Position numbers and translations under genes: made by a program | Part shown: in pieces, positions 24,911-33,812 of the stretch | Numbering within the stretch: the first letter of the stretch is position 1 | Layout: each line of letters starts with the position of its first letter | Notes under the pieces: model-generated | What the model was told of the DNA's origin: nothing | Seen by the model: the letters and a program-made list of their open reading frames with translations, nothing else | Database searches by the model: none | DNA from: Aldehydirespirator sp965116195 | GTDB lineage: Bacteria; Actinomycetota; Acidimicrobiia; Acidimicrobiales; Aldehydirespiratoraceae | Reading direction: 5' to 3' | Assembly (NCBI GenBank): GCA_965116195.1 | Contig: OZ220491.1 | Coordinates: 1,426,001 to 1,490,000 of the forward strand | DNA length: 64,000 nt

Positions 24911-25518
24911 CTGTGCCCGCACCGGACGGCACATCAAGACACACGAGACTTGAGCACAGAGCGGTTCAACCTGTGCCCGCACCGGACGCCACATCAAGAC
25001 ACACGAGACTTGAGCACAGAGCGGTTCAACCTGTACCCGCACCGGACGCCACATCAAGACACACGAGACTTGAGCACAGAGCGGTTCAACCTGTACCCGC
25101 ACCGGACGCCACATCAAGACACACGAGACTTGATCACAGAGCGGTTCAACCTGTACCCGCACCGGACGCCACATCAAGACACACGAGACTTGAGCACAGA
25201 GCGGTTCAACCTGTACCCGCACCGGACGCCACATCAAGACACACGAGACTTGATCACAGAGCGGTTCAACCTGTACCCGCACCGGACGCCACATCAAGAC
25301 ACACGAGACTTGATCACAGAGCGGTTCAACCTGTACCCGCACCGGACGCCACATCAAGACACACGAGACTTGATCACAGAGCGGTTCAACCTGTACCCGC
25401 ACCGGACGCCACATCAAGACACACGAGACTTGATCACAGAGCGGTTCAACCTGTACCCGCACCGGACGCCACATCAAGACACACGAGACTTGAGCACAGA
25501 GCGGTTGAACCTGTGCCA
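24911..25518. repeat. ten perfect-length 60-bp tandem repeats
   Basis: Ten units of exactly 60 bp, nearly identical (CTGTACCCGCACCGGACGCC, ACATCAAGACACACGAGACT, TGAGCACAGAGCGGTTCAAC). Units differ chiefly at two places, tGcccgc/tAcccgc and tgaGcac/tgaTcac, which define array subtypes. They lie upstream of the TtuB-like gene and downstream of the small membrane operon. There are no spacers, so it is not CRISPR. With 60 divisible by 3, five of the six frames look open, but codons are not gene-like. Confidence 0.95.
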
Positions 25519-25540
25519 GTACCGGACAGAGCGCTGCCTG

Positions 25541-25771
25541 TCAGTCGTGCTTGCGGTGGCGATGACGAATTTGGATTGTGTTGCCGGGAGTCAGACGTTC
25601 GGAGAACTCCAGCTGCGCCTGCTTTGGCCCAGCCGCATAGCGCACCAGCCGAACAACCCGCCCGAGGACGTAAACAATCAGCCAAACTCGGGAACTGCCC
25701 AGCAGACCACGACGAAGGGCCTGCCGACCAATCCAGCCACGCAGCGCGCCGACTCCCGGTATGCCAACCAC
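25541..25771 (-). CDS. small conserved-looking protein of the holin-like operon
   Basis: A 76-residue basic protein: MVGIPGVGALRGWIGRQALRRGLLGSSRV, a short hydrophobic stretch WLIVYVLGRVVRLV, and a C-terminus with LTPGNTIQIRHRH. GTG 25771 comes directly after the TAG stop of the upstream gene, implying coupling. I do not recognise a family. It is third of three small membrane-associated genes. Confidence 0.55.
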   Translation of the reverse strand: MVGIPGVGALRGWIGRQALRRGLLGSSRVWLIVYVLGRVVRLVRYAAGPKQAQLEFSERLTPGNTIQIRHRHRKHD

Positions 25772-25984
25772 CTAGAGCCGATGCACTTCCACGATGGTGG
25801 CACGCTTGCGACCAACGCGGCGACCAAGCAGGTAGGCAAGACATGTCAACAGACCAGCTGTGATCGTCACCGCCATCGAGATCTTGGTGAGCAACGACGG
25901 GGTGGCGCTGTCAATGTCACTCTGCAGGTCGCGAAAAGCCCCCTCAAGCGCATCACGGGTAATGTGTTCTGAGTCTTGGCTCAT
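25772..25984 (-). CDS. small single-pass membrane protein
   Basis: A 70-residue protein with an acidic amphipathic N-terminus (DALEGAFRDLQSDID), one membrane segment (ISMAVTITAGLLTCLAYLL) and a basic end (GRRVGRKR). ATG 25984 is preceded by GAGGTGAGGAG, a strong ribosome site. Family not recognised. It sits between a holin-like gene and another small gene on the same strand. Confidence 0.65.
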   Translation of the reverse strand: MSQDSEHITRDALEGAFRDLQSDIDSATPSLLTKISMAVTITAGLLTCLAYLLGRRVGRKRATIVEVHRL

Positions 25985-26190
25985 CGTCGGCTCCTCACCT
26001 CAAACAATCCTGGCACCTGCAATGGATGACTGCAAACACTTCCGGTATCTGCCTCAGTCGTCGTTCGCAACGGCGGATCACCCTGCCTGCAATGGATGAC
26101 GGCAACATTCCTGGAACCCTGCCTCAGTCGTCGTAACGGCGGATCACCCCGCCTGCAAAGGGTTACTGCAAACACTTCTGGAACCTTGCC
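25985..26190 (-). repeat. about 70-bp repeats in the operon spacer, derived from the upstream gene's 3' end
   Basis: Read on the minus strand, TGAGGCAAGGTTCCAGAAGTG begins at the stop of the holin-like gene and recurs as TGAGGCAGGGTTCCAGGAATG and TGAGGCAGATACCGGAAGTG. Each is followed by TTGCAGGCGGGGTGATCCGCC or a relative, which contains a small GGCGG/CCGCC hairpin. Confidence 0.8.
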
Positions 26191-26490
26191 TCAATCCAGG
26201 TTCCGCTTGCCGACCTGGCGAACCAGCAGCGCCGCAACCACCAGCAGCGCCGCCACCACTATGAAATACGGAATCCAGGAGAGGTTCCCGGTGAACACCG
26301 TGCCGGTCTCGGTCTGCAGAAGCCTCAACAGCGATACCAGCAACAACACGATTCCAATGGCGATGGCCAAACTGCCCGCCAGCCCCACCGCCAGCCAACG
26401 GGGAGCACCACGCAGAGGTTGCAGCAACTCTTGGCGGGCATATGCCTTCACCAAGTCCAAGACATCGGCTACACCCTGCTTGCCAGCCAA
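26191..26490 (-). CDS. holin-like (DUF1469-type) two-helix membrane protein
   Basis: A 99-residue protein with an N-terminal amphipathic helix (GVADVLDLVKAYARQELLQP) and two membrane helices (LAVGLAGSLAIAIGIVLLLV and WIPYFIVVAALLVVAALLV), ending RQVGKRNLD. This layout matches actinobacterial 'phage holin family' membrane proteins, which are cellular despite the name. TTG 26490 is chosen because AGAAGGAGG stands 6-7 bp before it; the frame also opens at GTG 26523. First gene of a three-gene operon. Function unknown. Confidence 0.7.
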   Translation of the reverse strand: MAGKQGVADVLDLVKAYARQELLQPLRGAPRWLAVGLAGSLAIAIGIVLLLVSLLRLLQTETGTVFTGNLSWIPYFIVVAALLVVAALLVRQVGKRNLD

Positions 26491-26523
26491 TCCTGTTCCT
26501 CCTTCTGCGCAACGCTGAAACAC

Positions 26524-26979
26524 CCGAAGGCACCCAACGTAATCACCCTACAAACTATCGCGCCTTACCGGCTCGCACTGTGCGCCCGCGAGGCAGCTGC
26601 ACATTTGCGTTTTCAACGACAACATGGCAAGCTCGCACTGTGCGCCCGCGAGGCAGCAGTGTGAAGCGTCGTACAGGTGCTGATGGCAAACCCCCAAGTC
26701 CGACCTGCGCTGGTGTAGTCGGCAGAGATCAGTATCAGTCCGGCCTCCACCCGGGCGATGTCAAGATGTAGTAAGCAAGTCGGGCGCGATCCCAAGGTGT
26801 TCTGCGCGATCCCAAGGCTCTGATGGCATGGCCCAAGACTGACCACGAACCCTCTAGGAAGGCGTGTGGCCTGGGATCAAACGACAGAAAGCACTTTTGC
26901 TGGCCTCCAAACCCTCCAGGAAGGCGTGATAGCCGATCATCGCTGAGTATCGTCGTGGTGGACAACTGATCCGAACGCT
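26524..26979. repeat. spacer with several short duplications, including copies of the dacB 3' end
   Basis: GCTCGCACTGTGCGCCCGCG plus AGGCAGC occurs at about 26572 and 26632. GCGATCCCAAGG occurs at about 26786 and 26805. CCTCTAGGAAGGCGTG, CCTCCAGGAAGGCGTG and the dacB stop region CTCTAGGAAGGTGTG occur near 26851, 26909 and 26978. No gene seen. Confidence 0.7.
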
Positions 26980-28503
26980 CTAGGAAGGTGTGACGACCGC
27001 GGGCAGGGGCTGAAGCAGAGCATCGGCTGACGAACTGCCGTAGGTGTGTCCGGTCAAGACCGCCATCAGGTCTTGCTGGAATCCGCTACAGATCTCCTCG
27101 GATATTCCCTCGGAGTTGGAGATCGTGGCAAAGGTGAGCAGATCGCCGTTGTCAGCAACAATCACGCCTGACAGCGCGGCCGCCCCCTCATACGCGCCCC
27201 CATGAACTGACACCGACTCGGCTGAAATCCCGGCATCTCCCAGGCAATCCGTCAGCGCTCCCGGTTCCCCAACCACAGACATGGCTTGCACCAACGGCGA
27301 GACAGGGCCGGCGCGCATCAACAACTCGACTATCAGGTCACAGGTCAGCCGGTTCTGTGAAGACAGTCCCGAACCGTCGTTGATCACCATCCCGTCGGTG
27401 GACAGGCCCAACAGTCGCCCCAGCACATCGTAGACACCCAGCACTGCCTCGGCTCGAGCCGAGCCGTCGGAGCGGCGTCCGATTTCTTTGAGCAGCATCT
27501 CAGCAATTGTGTTGTCGGAGTATCGCAGCATCCGCGCCACGATCCGGGTCATCGGGGCCGACTCCACCACACCCAGAGAAACACGGTCTGCCAGACCAGG
27601 TGCCACTCCCTTGACCGTTTGACCGGCGATGAACACACCCTCAGCTCGCAGCAGAGCGCTGAGCACATCGGCGGCATGTCGGGCCGGATCGTTGGCCCTG
27701 ACATTCTGGCGACTGCTGCCGGGATCAGATGAAGGCGAGAAGTACAGATAACCATCGTTCAGCAACAGCGCAGACAGCGGACCCGAGGCATTTTCATTGA
27801 CCACGGAACTGTCCCAGACCGCCGCATCGGATCCACCGAAAGTCCCGGCATAGTCTCGTTCCTGCTCGGGGAAACGGGACTCGTCAGCGACGATGTTGCC
27901 TTGCAGGGCGATCACGCCATGTTCGCTCAGGGCGGTGCTCACCAGGCGCGCGAGTTCGGTGAAGTCGGTGCTGGCAATTCTTGATGCTGATTGACCGCCA
28001 TAGGAGGGGGTTGACAGCACCGGATCTCCACGTCCCACCAGGTAGATGTCGCCGACGAGAACGTTGTTCTCCACAGCCCCCCAGGCATCAGCCCGGACGA
28101 AAACCTCCGTACTGAAAGTGGCGTTGGGCCCCGCTTTTTCCAAGACCGCCGTTGCGGTCACAATCTTCATCAACGAGGCCGGGGACAAAGACAGGGCGCT
28201 GTTCTGTTCGGTCACGAGTTCGCCGTTGCGACGCACCACCAGGCAGGTCTGCTCGCCCACATCTGATGAACGCAGCATCTCCGACAGTTGCTGGGTGAGA
28301 CGAGCGTCTGAAATCGGCGCAGACAACCAGGCCGGCACGCGGCGTGCGCTGAGCAACTTGGTGCCCACAACCGCAGGTAACGGCTCGGCTTGCTCGATCC
28401 AGCCCGGATCAGAGGCCGATTCAACGCGCCGTGCCTGAACATAAGCACCAACAGATGCAACCAACAGGCCCAGCAGCAGTATCGAAACTGCGATTCGGCG
28501 CAT
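26980..28503 (-). CDS. dacB: D-alanyl-D-alanine carboxypeptidase/endopeptidase, PBP4 type, third motif degenerate
   Basis: A 507-residue S13-family penicillin-binding protein that trims peptidoglycan stem peptides outside the membrane. N-terminal signal/anchor (IAVSILLLGLLVASVGAYV); SxxK motif in SPASLMKIVTA near residue 105; SxN motif in LRYSDNTIAEML; a PBP4-type insert between them. The third motif, normally KTG in a context like AKTGTL-GV-ALSG, here reads VHGGAYEGAAALSG, so the Lys and Thr are replaced. Catalysis may be reduced. ATG 28503 is used; GTG 28506 is equally possible. The start region is copied twice upstream. Confidence 0.88.
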   Translation of the reverse strand: MRRIAVSILLLGLLVASVGAYVQARRVESASDPGWIEQAEPLPAVVGTKLLSARRVPAWLSAPISDARLTQQLSEMLRSSDVGEQTCLVVRRNGELVTEQNSALSLSPASLMKIVTATAVLEKAGPNATFSTEVFVRADAWGAVENNVLVGDIYLVGRGDPVLSTPSYGGQSASRIASTDFTELARLVSTALSEHGVIALQGNIVADESRFPEQERDYAGTFGGSDAAVWDSSVVNENASGPLSALLLNDGYLYFSPSSDPGSSRQNVRANDPARHAADVLSALLRAEGVFIAGQTVKGVAPGLADRVSLGVVESAPMTRIVARMLRYSDNTIAEMLLKEIGRRSDGSARAEAVLGVYDVLGRLLGLSTDGMVINDGSGLSSQNRLTCDLIVELLMRAGPVSPLVQAMSVVGEPGALTDCLGDAGISAESVSVHGGAYEGAAALSGVIVADNGDLLTFATISNSEGISEEICSGFQQDLMAVLTGHTYGSSSADALLQPLPAVVTPS

Positions 28504-28786
28504 CACGGCAACAGCGTCCCCGGTGCTCTCACCAGAAGCCCAGCCTGTGCAGAGCCGTCACAACGACGATTCGACGCATCATTGGCAATCGGCGCATCAC
28601 GGCAACAGCGTCCCCGGTGCTCTCACCAGAAGCCCAGCCTGTGCAGAGCCGTCACAACGATGATTCGACGCATCATCGGCAATCGGCGCATCACGGCAAC
28701 AGCGTCCCCGGTGCTTCCACCAGAAGCCCGGCCTGTGCAGAGCCGTCACAACGATGATTCGGCGCATCATCGCCGATCATCGTAGG
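28499..28786 (-). repeat. 94-bp tandem copies of the dacB start region
   Basis: The minus-strand start codons at 28503, 28597 and 28691 stand exactly 94 bp apart, with the surrounding GCGCATCACGGCAACAGCGT and CCCGGTGCT nearly identical. Each unit also has a second start-like ATGATGCGTCGAATC, which mimics the real gene start. A partial copy ends near 28786. Confidence 0.92.
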
Positions 28787-29034
28787 CTTTACGGCGACCA
28801 CGGCGCGACACCCTCAATGAGCAACGGTGTTCCTAGCCGGAGCGATCCGAGGGGAATGTCCCCGGGTCTCGCTGCGCCGACTATCTCCTAACGTGGACAC
28901 TGGCATACTGCCGGGGAATGTCCCCGGGTCTCGCTGAGCCGACAGGCATGCCTTGAGCTACGACCGTTCGGGTCACGACCGTGTGAACGACCGTCCGGGT
29001 ACGAGCGTCCACGAAGACTGTGTAGCGTCACGGC
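28787..29034. repeat. divergent promoter region with duplicated GC-rich palindrome
   Basis: GGGGAATGTCCCCGGGTCTC plus GCTG occurs at about 28852 and 28915. Its GGGGA/TCCCC arms can pair, so it may be an operator or hairpin, present twice between dacB and the plus-strand gene at 29035. No coding sequence recognised. Confidence 0.55.
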
Positions 29035-29421
29035 ATGCATATCGTGGCTGCGTTGTTTATTGACGACATCCAGTTGCGGCAGGTGCCCGGACCCGCGACC
29101 CGTATCGACCTGACCGGAATTCAGTTCTCGGCACCGGCACCCGGGCCTGTCCCTGTGACCCTTGCGCCACATCTGGTGGTCATAGTTCGCTGCGCACCGG
29201 ACGAGCCCGGCCAGGGAGCCTTGGAAGTGGCTTATTTCCGAGGCGACGAGCGCATCGCCCGCAACGTCCAGCCTCTGCAGGTGGAGCCCGGCAAGTTCAA
29301 CTATCGGCTGGTCAGAGCCGAACTCGACTTCCCCGAATACGGGACTGTGGAAGCCCGAGCCAGAATTGACACCGGCCCGATGACCGTGGTTCCCTACACG
29401 CTTCTACCACCACTCCAGTGA
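29035..29421 (+). CDS. hypothetical protein, probably beta-rich
   Basis: A 128-residue soluble protein with no signal peptide: MHIVAALFIDDIQLRQVPGP, LAPHLVVIVRCAPDEPGQ, ALEVAYFRGDERIARN, and a terminal TVVPYTLLPPL. Alternating hydrophobic residues suggest beta strands. ATG 29035 is the only sensible start. I do not recognise the family. Codon use is like neighbouring genes, so it is probably real. Confidence 0.65.
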   Translation: MHIVAALFIDDIQLRQVPGPATRIDLTGIQFSAPAPGPVPVTLAPHLVVIVRCAPDEPGQGALEVAYFRGDERIARNVQPLQVEPGKFNYRLVRAELDFPEYGTVEARARIDTGPMTVVPYTLLPPLQ

Positions 29422-29452
29422 GCCCTCCCCCTCAACAAACCGAGTCGCGGCC

Positions 29453-29663
29453 AACTGGGCTGGGCCAAGCCAACCCGAGCAGAACCAGATTGGACGAGAC
29501 CAGCCGCGATGAACGAGGGCTGACCGACACCAGGTCAAGATGAACCCAACCAAGCGTGACGAGCCTGAGCAGAACCGGGCTGAGCCAAACCAAGCCGAGC
29601 CAAGCCAAGCTGAGCCAAACCAAGCCGAGCAGAACCAGGCTGAGCGCACCCAGGTTGAGCAGC
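29453..29663 (+). repeat. short GAGCCAAACCAAGCC-type repeats across the transketolase start
   Basis: Degenerate 10-15 bp units (GAGCCAAACCAAGCC, GAGCAGAACCAGGCTGAG) run from about 90 bp before the ATG through the first about 40 codons. The repeat therefore ignores the start codon, showing it is a DNA-level expansion. Confidence 0.8.
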
Positions 29664-31627
29664 TCGGTATCAGTGTGGTCAAGGCGCTGGCCATGGACGC
29701 ACCGCACGCGGCCCGTTCAGGTCACCAGGGCACAGCCATGGCGCTGGCACCGCTGGCCCATGTCCTGTGGACTCGGATCATGCGCTATGATGCCAGCCGA
29801 CCCGACTGGCCGGACCGTGACCGTTTCGTGCTCTCGGCAGGTCACGCTTCAATCCTGCAGTACGCCATGCTCTGTCTCACGGGTCATGGTCTGCGCATCG
29901 GCGACCTGAAGAACTTCCGGCAGTGGCAATCGCCCACGCCCGGTCACCCGGAGGTCGGCTGCACTCCGGGTGTGGAGGTGACCACCGGCCCGCTCGGCCA
30001 GGGTCTGGCCAACGCAGTGGGCATGGCCATTGCCGAGAGCCAGATGCGAACTCGCTTCGGCACCGAAATCTGCAACCACCATGTGTACGTGATCGCCAGC
30101 GACGGTGACCTGTCAGAAGGTGTCAGCCACGAAGCGGCATCACTGGCCGGGCACCTGGGCCTGGGACGGCTCGTGGTCATCTACGACGACAACAAGGTCA
30201 CCATTGACGGACCTTGCGACCTGGCTCTCTCTGAAGATGTGGCAGCGCGCTTCGGTGCCTGTGGCTGGCATGTTGAACAACTCGGAGCCGCCTCCGAAGA
30301 CCTGGATGCTCTGGAAGGGGGCCTGCGTCGTGCCGCTGCGGTGCAGGACCGTCCGTCGCTTTTGATAGTGCAGTCCGAGATCGCCACGCCCGCGCCTCAG
30401 GCGGCAGGAACCCCGGCAGCCCACGGTTACGCAATCTTTGATGAGGAGATCGCGGCCACCAAGCAACGTCTGGGACTGCCGGTTGATGAGACCTTCGGCG
30501 TGCCGAGCACCGTGATCGACTACTACCGCGACGCGGGCACGGTGGGCCGCGCCGAACGCCATGCCTGGGAAGCCCGTGTAGCGGCCCACGACGGTGACAC
30601 AGAAGAACTTGAAGTATGTCTGACAGCCACCGGTCGACCCGGCTGGCAGCAGGCAGCCGCCCTGCCTTCCTGGGCCCCGGGTGAGTCAGTGGCTACCCGC
30701 AAGGCATCCAACCTGGTGCTGCGAGCTCTGCTTGAGGTGGTGCCGGGCCTGACCGGCGGCAGTGCCGACCTCACCGGCAACACCGGATTGAGCTTCCCCG
30801 AAGCCGGCATATTCACAGCCCACAACCCCGGCGGTCGCCAGATCTACTTCGGGGTGCGTGAACACGCCATGGGGGCCATAGCCAACGGGATGGCGCTGCA
30901 CGGAGGGACACTTCCGGTGGTGGGCACGTTCTTGGTGTTCTCGGACTACATGCGTCCGGCGCTGCGCTTGGCCGCCCTGTCGGAGGCCAAGGTGGTATTC
31001 GTCTTCAGCCATGACTCCGTGGCAGTCGGTGAGGACGGGCCCACCCATCAGCCGGTTGAGCATCTGGCATCGTTGCGGGCCATCTGTGGCCTGCGCGTGC
31101 TGCGGCCTGCGGACGCCAACGAGACCGTCGGTGCCTGGTGCGTCGCTGTGAGTCACCAGGGCCCGACTGCGTTGATCCTGACCCGTCAGAACGTTCCCGT
31201 GTCAGAGGGCACCAGCGCAGACGCCGTGTCCCTCGGTGGCTATGTGGTCTCAGAACCCGCAATCGCAGAGTTGACCCTGGTGGGAACCGGAAGTGAGGTT
31301 TCAGTGTGCTGTGATGCCGCTGCTCTGCTGGCCGACGAAGGTATAGGTGCGCGGGTCGTGTCGTTGCCGTCATGGGAGTTGTTCGCCCAACAGGACACTG
31401 ACTACCGTGAGCGGGTGTTGCGCCCCGATCTGCCCTCGCTGGCGGTTGAAGCTGCCAGCACCATGGGTTGGCATCGCTGGGTGGATGACGTTGTGGGGAT
31501 TGATCGCTTCGGTGCCTCTGCGCCTGGTTCTGTGGTTCTTGAAAAACTTGGTATTTCGTCTGGTAATGTCTGCGCACGGGCTCGTAAACTGCTGCAACAA
31601 CTCAAGCCGTCGGAGGCTGTGTCATGA
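29540..31627 (+). CDS. tkt: transketolase
   Basis: A 695-residue thiamine-diphosphate enzyme of the non-oxidative pentose phosphate pathway, moving two-carbon units between sugar phosphates. Seen: SGHQGTAMALAPLAHVLW, TTGPLGQGLANAVGMA, TPP/Mg motif SDGDLSEGVSHEAASLAG with DDNKVTIDG, the pyrimidine domain IYFGVREHAMGAIANG, and THQPVEHLASLRAI. The normal N-terminus begins near VEQLGISVVKAL; the preceding about 38 residues are Glu/Pro/Asn/Gln/Ala repeats. ATG 29540 starts the gene. It overlaps transaldolase by 4 bp (ATGA). Confidence 0.95.
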   Translation: MNPTKRDEPEQNRAEPNQAEPSQAEPNQAEQNQAERTQVEQLGISVVKALAMDAPHAARSGHQGTAMALAPLAHVLWTRIMRYDASRPDWPDRDRFVLSAGHASILQYAMLCLTGHGLRIGDLKNFRQWQSPTPGHPEVGCTPGVEVTTGPLGQGLANAVGMAIAESQMRTRFGTEICNHHVYVIASDGDLSEGVSHEAASLAGHLGLGRLVVIYDDNKVTIDGPCDLALSEDVAARFGACGWHVEQLGAASEDLDALEGGLRRAAAVQDRPSLLIVQSEIATPAPQAAGTPAAHGYAIFDEEIAATKQRLGLPVDETFGVPSTVIDYYRDAGTVGRAERHAWEARVAAHDGDTEELEVCLTATGRPGWQQAAALPSWAPGESVATRKASNLVLRALLEVVPGLTGGSADLTGNTGLSFPEAGIFTAHNPGGRQIYFGVREHAMGAIANGMALHGGTLPVVGTFLVFSDYMRPALRLAALSEAKVVFVFSHDSVAVGEDGPTHQPVEHLASLRAICGLRVLRPADANETVGAWCVAVSHQGPTALILTRQNVPVSEGTSADAVSLGGYVVSEPAIAELTLVGTGSEVSVCCDAAALLADEGIGARVVSLPSWELFAQQDTDYRERVLRPDLPSLAVEAASTMGWHRWVDDVVGIDRFGASAPGSVVLEKLGISSGNVCARARKLLQQLKPSEAVS

Positions 31628-31680
31628 CGAGACTCCAAATGACAGACTCCAATGACAGACTCCAAATGACAGACTCCAAG
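31624..31680 (+). repeat. start codon of transaldolase copied four times
   Basis: ATGACGAGACTCCAA at 31624 is followed by ATGACAGACTCCA at 31639, ATGACAGACTCCAA at 31652 and ATGACAGACTCCAAG at 31666. Unit lengths are 15, 13 and 14 bp. The ATGs at 31624, 31639 and 31666 share the frame; 31652 does not. Confidence 0.9.
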
Positions 31681-32781
31681 CTGCACCGCTTGTACCGGGA
31701 CTGCCAGCAGAGTCCCTGGTTGGACAACATCCGCCGAGACTGGCTGGCCAGCGGCGAGCTCGAGGCCTGGGTAAGACATGGAGTGAGAGGCCTCACATCC
31801 AATCCCTCGATCTTCCAGAAGGCGATCTCCTCCACCTCGGACTACGACGCTGAGTTCAGTGATGCCATAGCCGAGGGACTGGATGTCGAAGCCGCCTACT
31901 GGCGACTGGTGAACTCAGACATCGCGGCTGCCGCCGCAACACTGCGGCCGGTCTATGACAGTTCACAAGGTGAAGACGGTTTTGTCTCGGTGGAGGTGGC
32001 ACCATCGCTTGCCCACGACAGCGCTGCCACCGTCGTGGCTGCACGCCGACTGCACTCACAAATCTCAGTTCCCAACCTGTTCATCAAGATCCCCGGCACT
32101 GCTGAGGGACTGGCTGCGATCACCCGGATGACCGCCGAGAAACGCAGCATCAATGTGACTCTGATCTTCAGCGTTGAGCGCTACCTGGAGGTAGCCGAGG
32201 CTTACCTCTCCGGTCTTGAACAAGCCGAGGGTGACCTGTCAGAGACTTCGAGTGTCGCCTCGTTTTTCATCTCCAGGATCGACACTGAAGTGGACAGACG
32301 ACTTGACACCATCGGCACTCCCGAGGCACTGAAGCTCAGAGGTCGGGCAGCCATTGCCAACGCCAAGACGGCCTACTCGCACTTTTTGAAGTTGTTTGAC
32401 GGGCCGCGCTGGCAGTCGCTGCTCTCAAGGGGAGCCCGTCCCCAGAGGCTGCTGTGGGCAAGCACTTCCACCAAGAACCCCAGCTATCCCGACACCTTGT
32501 ATGTGGATGAGTTGATAGGGCCACATACCGTCAACACACTGCCTGATGCCACGCTGGAGGCCTTTGAACAGCAGGGCACGGTGGCTTCCACTCTGACCAC
32601 CGGGCTTGATGAGGCCAGCGAGTTGCCCCGACAACTGGCTGCGTTGGGGGTGGACATGGCAGATGTGACTGCGCAACTGGAGCAGGAAGGCGTAGCCGCC
32701 TTCACCAAGAGCTTCGACGAACTTCTCGGAGTGCTGAGTGACAAGGCCAACGGAATCCGCCAGCCAGCCGACCACAAGTAG
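31624..32781 (+). CDS. tal: transaldolase
   Basis: A 385-residue Schiff-base transaldolase of the long actinobacterial type. Seen: RGLTSNPSIFQKAI, the catalytic Lys in NLFIKIPGT, NVTLIFSVERY, SVASFFISRIDTEVDRRL, WASTSTKNPSYPDTLYV and NTLPDATLEAF. It exchanges dihydroxyacetone units with transketolase products. ATG 31624 overlaps the tkt stop (ATGA). The first 18 residues contain three in-frame copies of the start. Its end overlaps the probable cysD start by 44 bp. Confidence 0.95.
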   Translation: MTRLQMTDSNDRLQMTDSKLHRLYRDCQQSPWLDNIRRDWLASGELEAWVRHGVRGLTSNPSIFQKAISSTSDYDAEFSDAIAEGLDVEAAYWRLVNSDIAAAAATLRPVYDSSQGEDGFVSVEVAPSLAHDSAATVVAARRLHSQISVPNLFIKIPGTAEGLAAITRMTAEKRSINVTLIFSVERYLEVAEAYLSGLEQAEGDLSETSSVASFFISRIDTEVDRRLDTIGTPEALKLRGRAAIANAKTAYSHFLKLFDGPRWQSLLSRGARPQRLLWASTSTKNPSYPDTLYVDELIGPHTVNTLPDATLEAFEQQGTVASTLTTGLDEASELPRQLAALGVDMADVTAQLEQEGVAAFTKSFDELLGVLSDKANGIRQPADHK

Positions 32782-33703
32782 CGTCGGCACCAGTACCAGA
32801 GTCCCGCTGTCGCTGCGACTCCAGCAGCTGGAGGACGAGAGCATCTACATCATCCGCGAGGTGGCGGCACAGTTCAACAATCCGGTGATGCTGTACTCCA
32901 TCGGCAAGGACAGTTCAGTGATGCTGCATCTCGCCCTGAAGGCCTTCTTTCCGGGCCCGCTGCCGTTCCCGCTGCTGCATGTGGACACCAAGTGGAAGTT
33001 CCGTGAGATGATCCTCTTTCGTGACCGTGTGGCTGCTGATCTGGGGTTGGAGTTGATCGTTCACACCAACCCCGAGGGTCTGGCAGCGGGCATCAATCCC
33101 TTTGACCACGGATCGCAGCACTACACCGATGTCATGAAGACCCAGGCTCTCAAGCAGGCCCTGGACGCGGGCCGTTACGACGCCGCATTCGGTGGGGCGC
33201 GTCGTGATGAGGAACAATCCCGCGCCAAGGAGCGGATCTTCAGCTTCCGTGATCGCAGCCACCGCTGGGATCCCAAGAACCAACGTCCCGAGTTGTGGCA
33301 CCACTACAACGGCCGCATTCGTCCGGGTGAGAGCATCCGGGTATTCCCGCTCAGCAACTGGACCGAACTGGATGTGTGGCATTACATAATGGCCTGCGGG
33401 ATCGAGGTGGTGCCGCTGTATCTGGCTGCGCCCCGGCCTGTTGTGCAGCGTGACGGGGTGCTGTTGATGGTTGATGATGACCGTTTCCGTTTTGAGGCAG
33501 GCGAGCAGCCCACCATCCGTTCGGTGCGATTCCGAACACTGGGCTGTTATCCGTTGACCGGTGCCGTCCCGTCTGCGGCCACAACTCTGCCTCAAGTGGT
33601 GGCGGAGATGGCCTCAGCCACGCGCTCCGAACGTGAAGGCCGGGTGATTGACCATGACCAGTCAGCCGCGATGGAACAGAAAAAGCGTGAGGGCTACTTC
33701 TGA
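32738..33703 (+). CDS. cysD: sulfate adenylyltransferase subunit 2
   Basis: A 321-residue PP-loop ATP sulfurylase subunit making adenosine 5'-phosphosulfate with CysN. Seen: YSIGKDSSVMLHLALKAFFP (PP-loop), LLHVDTKWKFREMI, FGGARRDEEQSRAKER, WDPKNQRPELW, FPLSNWTELDVWHYI, TLGCYPLTGAV and the C-terminal MEQKKREGYF. GTG 32738 overlaps tal; no other in-frame start precedes the conserved RLQQLEDESIYIIRE. The stop forms a TGATG junction that is copied downstream before cysN. Confidence 0.93.
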   Translation: MTRPTESASQPTTSSVGTSTRVPLSLRLQQLEDESIYIIREVAAQFNNPVMLYSIGKDSSVMLHLALKAFFPGPLPFPLLHVDTKWKFREMILFRDRVAADLGLELIVHTNPEGLAAGINPFDHGSQHYTDVMKTQALKQALDAGRYDAAFGGARRDEEQSRAKERIFSFRDRSHRWDPKNQRPELWHHYNGRIRPGESIRVFPLSNWTELDVWHYIMACGIEVVPLYLAAPRPVVQRDGVLLMVDDDRFRFEAGEQPTIRSVRFRTLGCYPLTGAVPSAATTLPQVVAEMASATRSEREGRVIDHDQSAAMEQKKREGYF

Positions 33704-33812
33704 TGCCCGGCTCCGTCTCTGATGCGCGGTTCTGCTTCTGATGCCCGGCTCCGTTGGCTCGGTTCAGACAATGCAACAGCGCCGTAACGACCGCCGGAGC
33801 TACTTCTGATGG
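33690..33812 (+). repeat. three copies of the cysD/cysN TGATG junction
   Basis: GGCTACTTCTGATG (cysD stop, 33701) is repeated as CTGCTTCTGATG (33739) and GAGCTACTTCTGATG (33807, the real cysN start). The first two share GATGCCCGGCTCCGT. The simplest reading is that cysD and cysN originally overlapped as TGATG and were separated by junction duplication. Confidence 0.88.

Noticed and set aside
24911..25518. CRISPR array
   Set aside because: The 60-bp units are directly adjacent with no unique spacers, and no cas genes are nearby.
24779..25972. Long plus-strand frames of 336 and 397 residues through the 60-bp array
   Set aside because: They exist because 60 is a multiple of 3; codons are repeat-derived and the frames run antisense to the TtuB-like gene and the small membrane operon.
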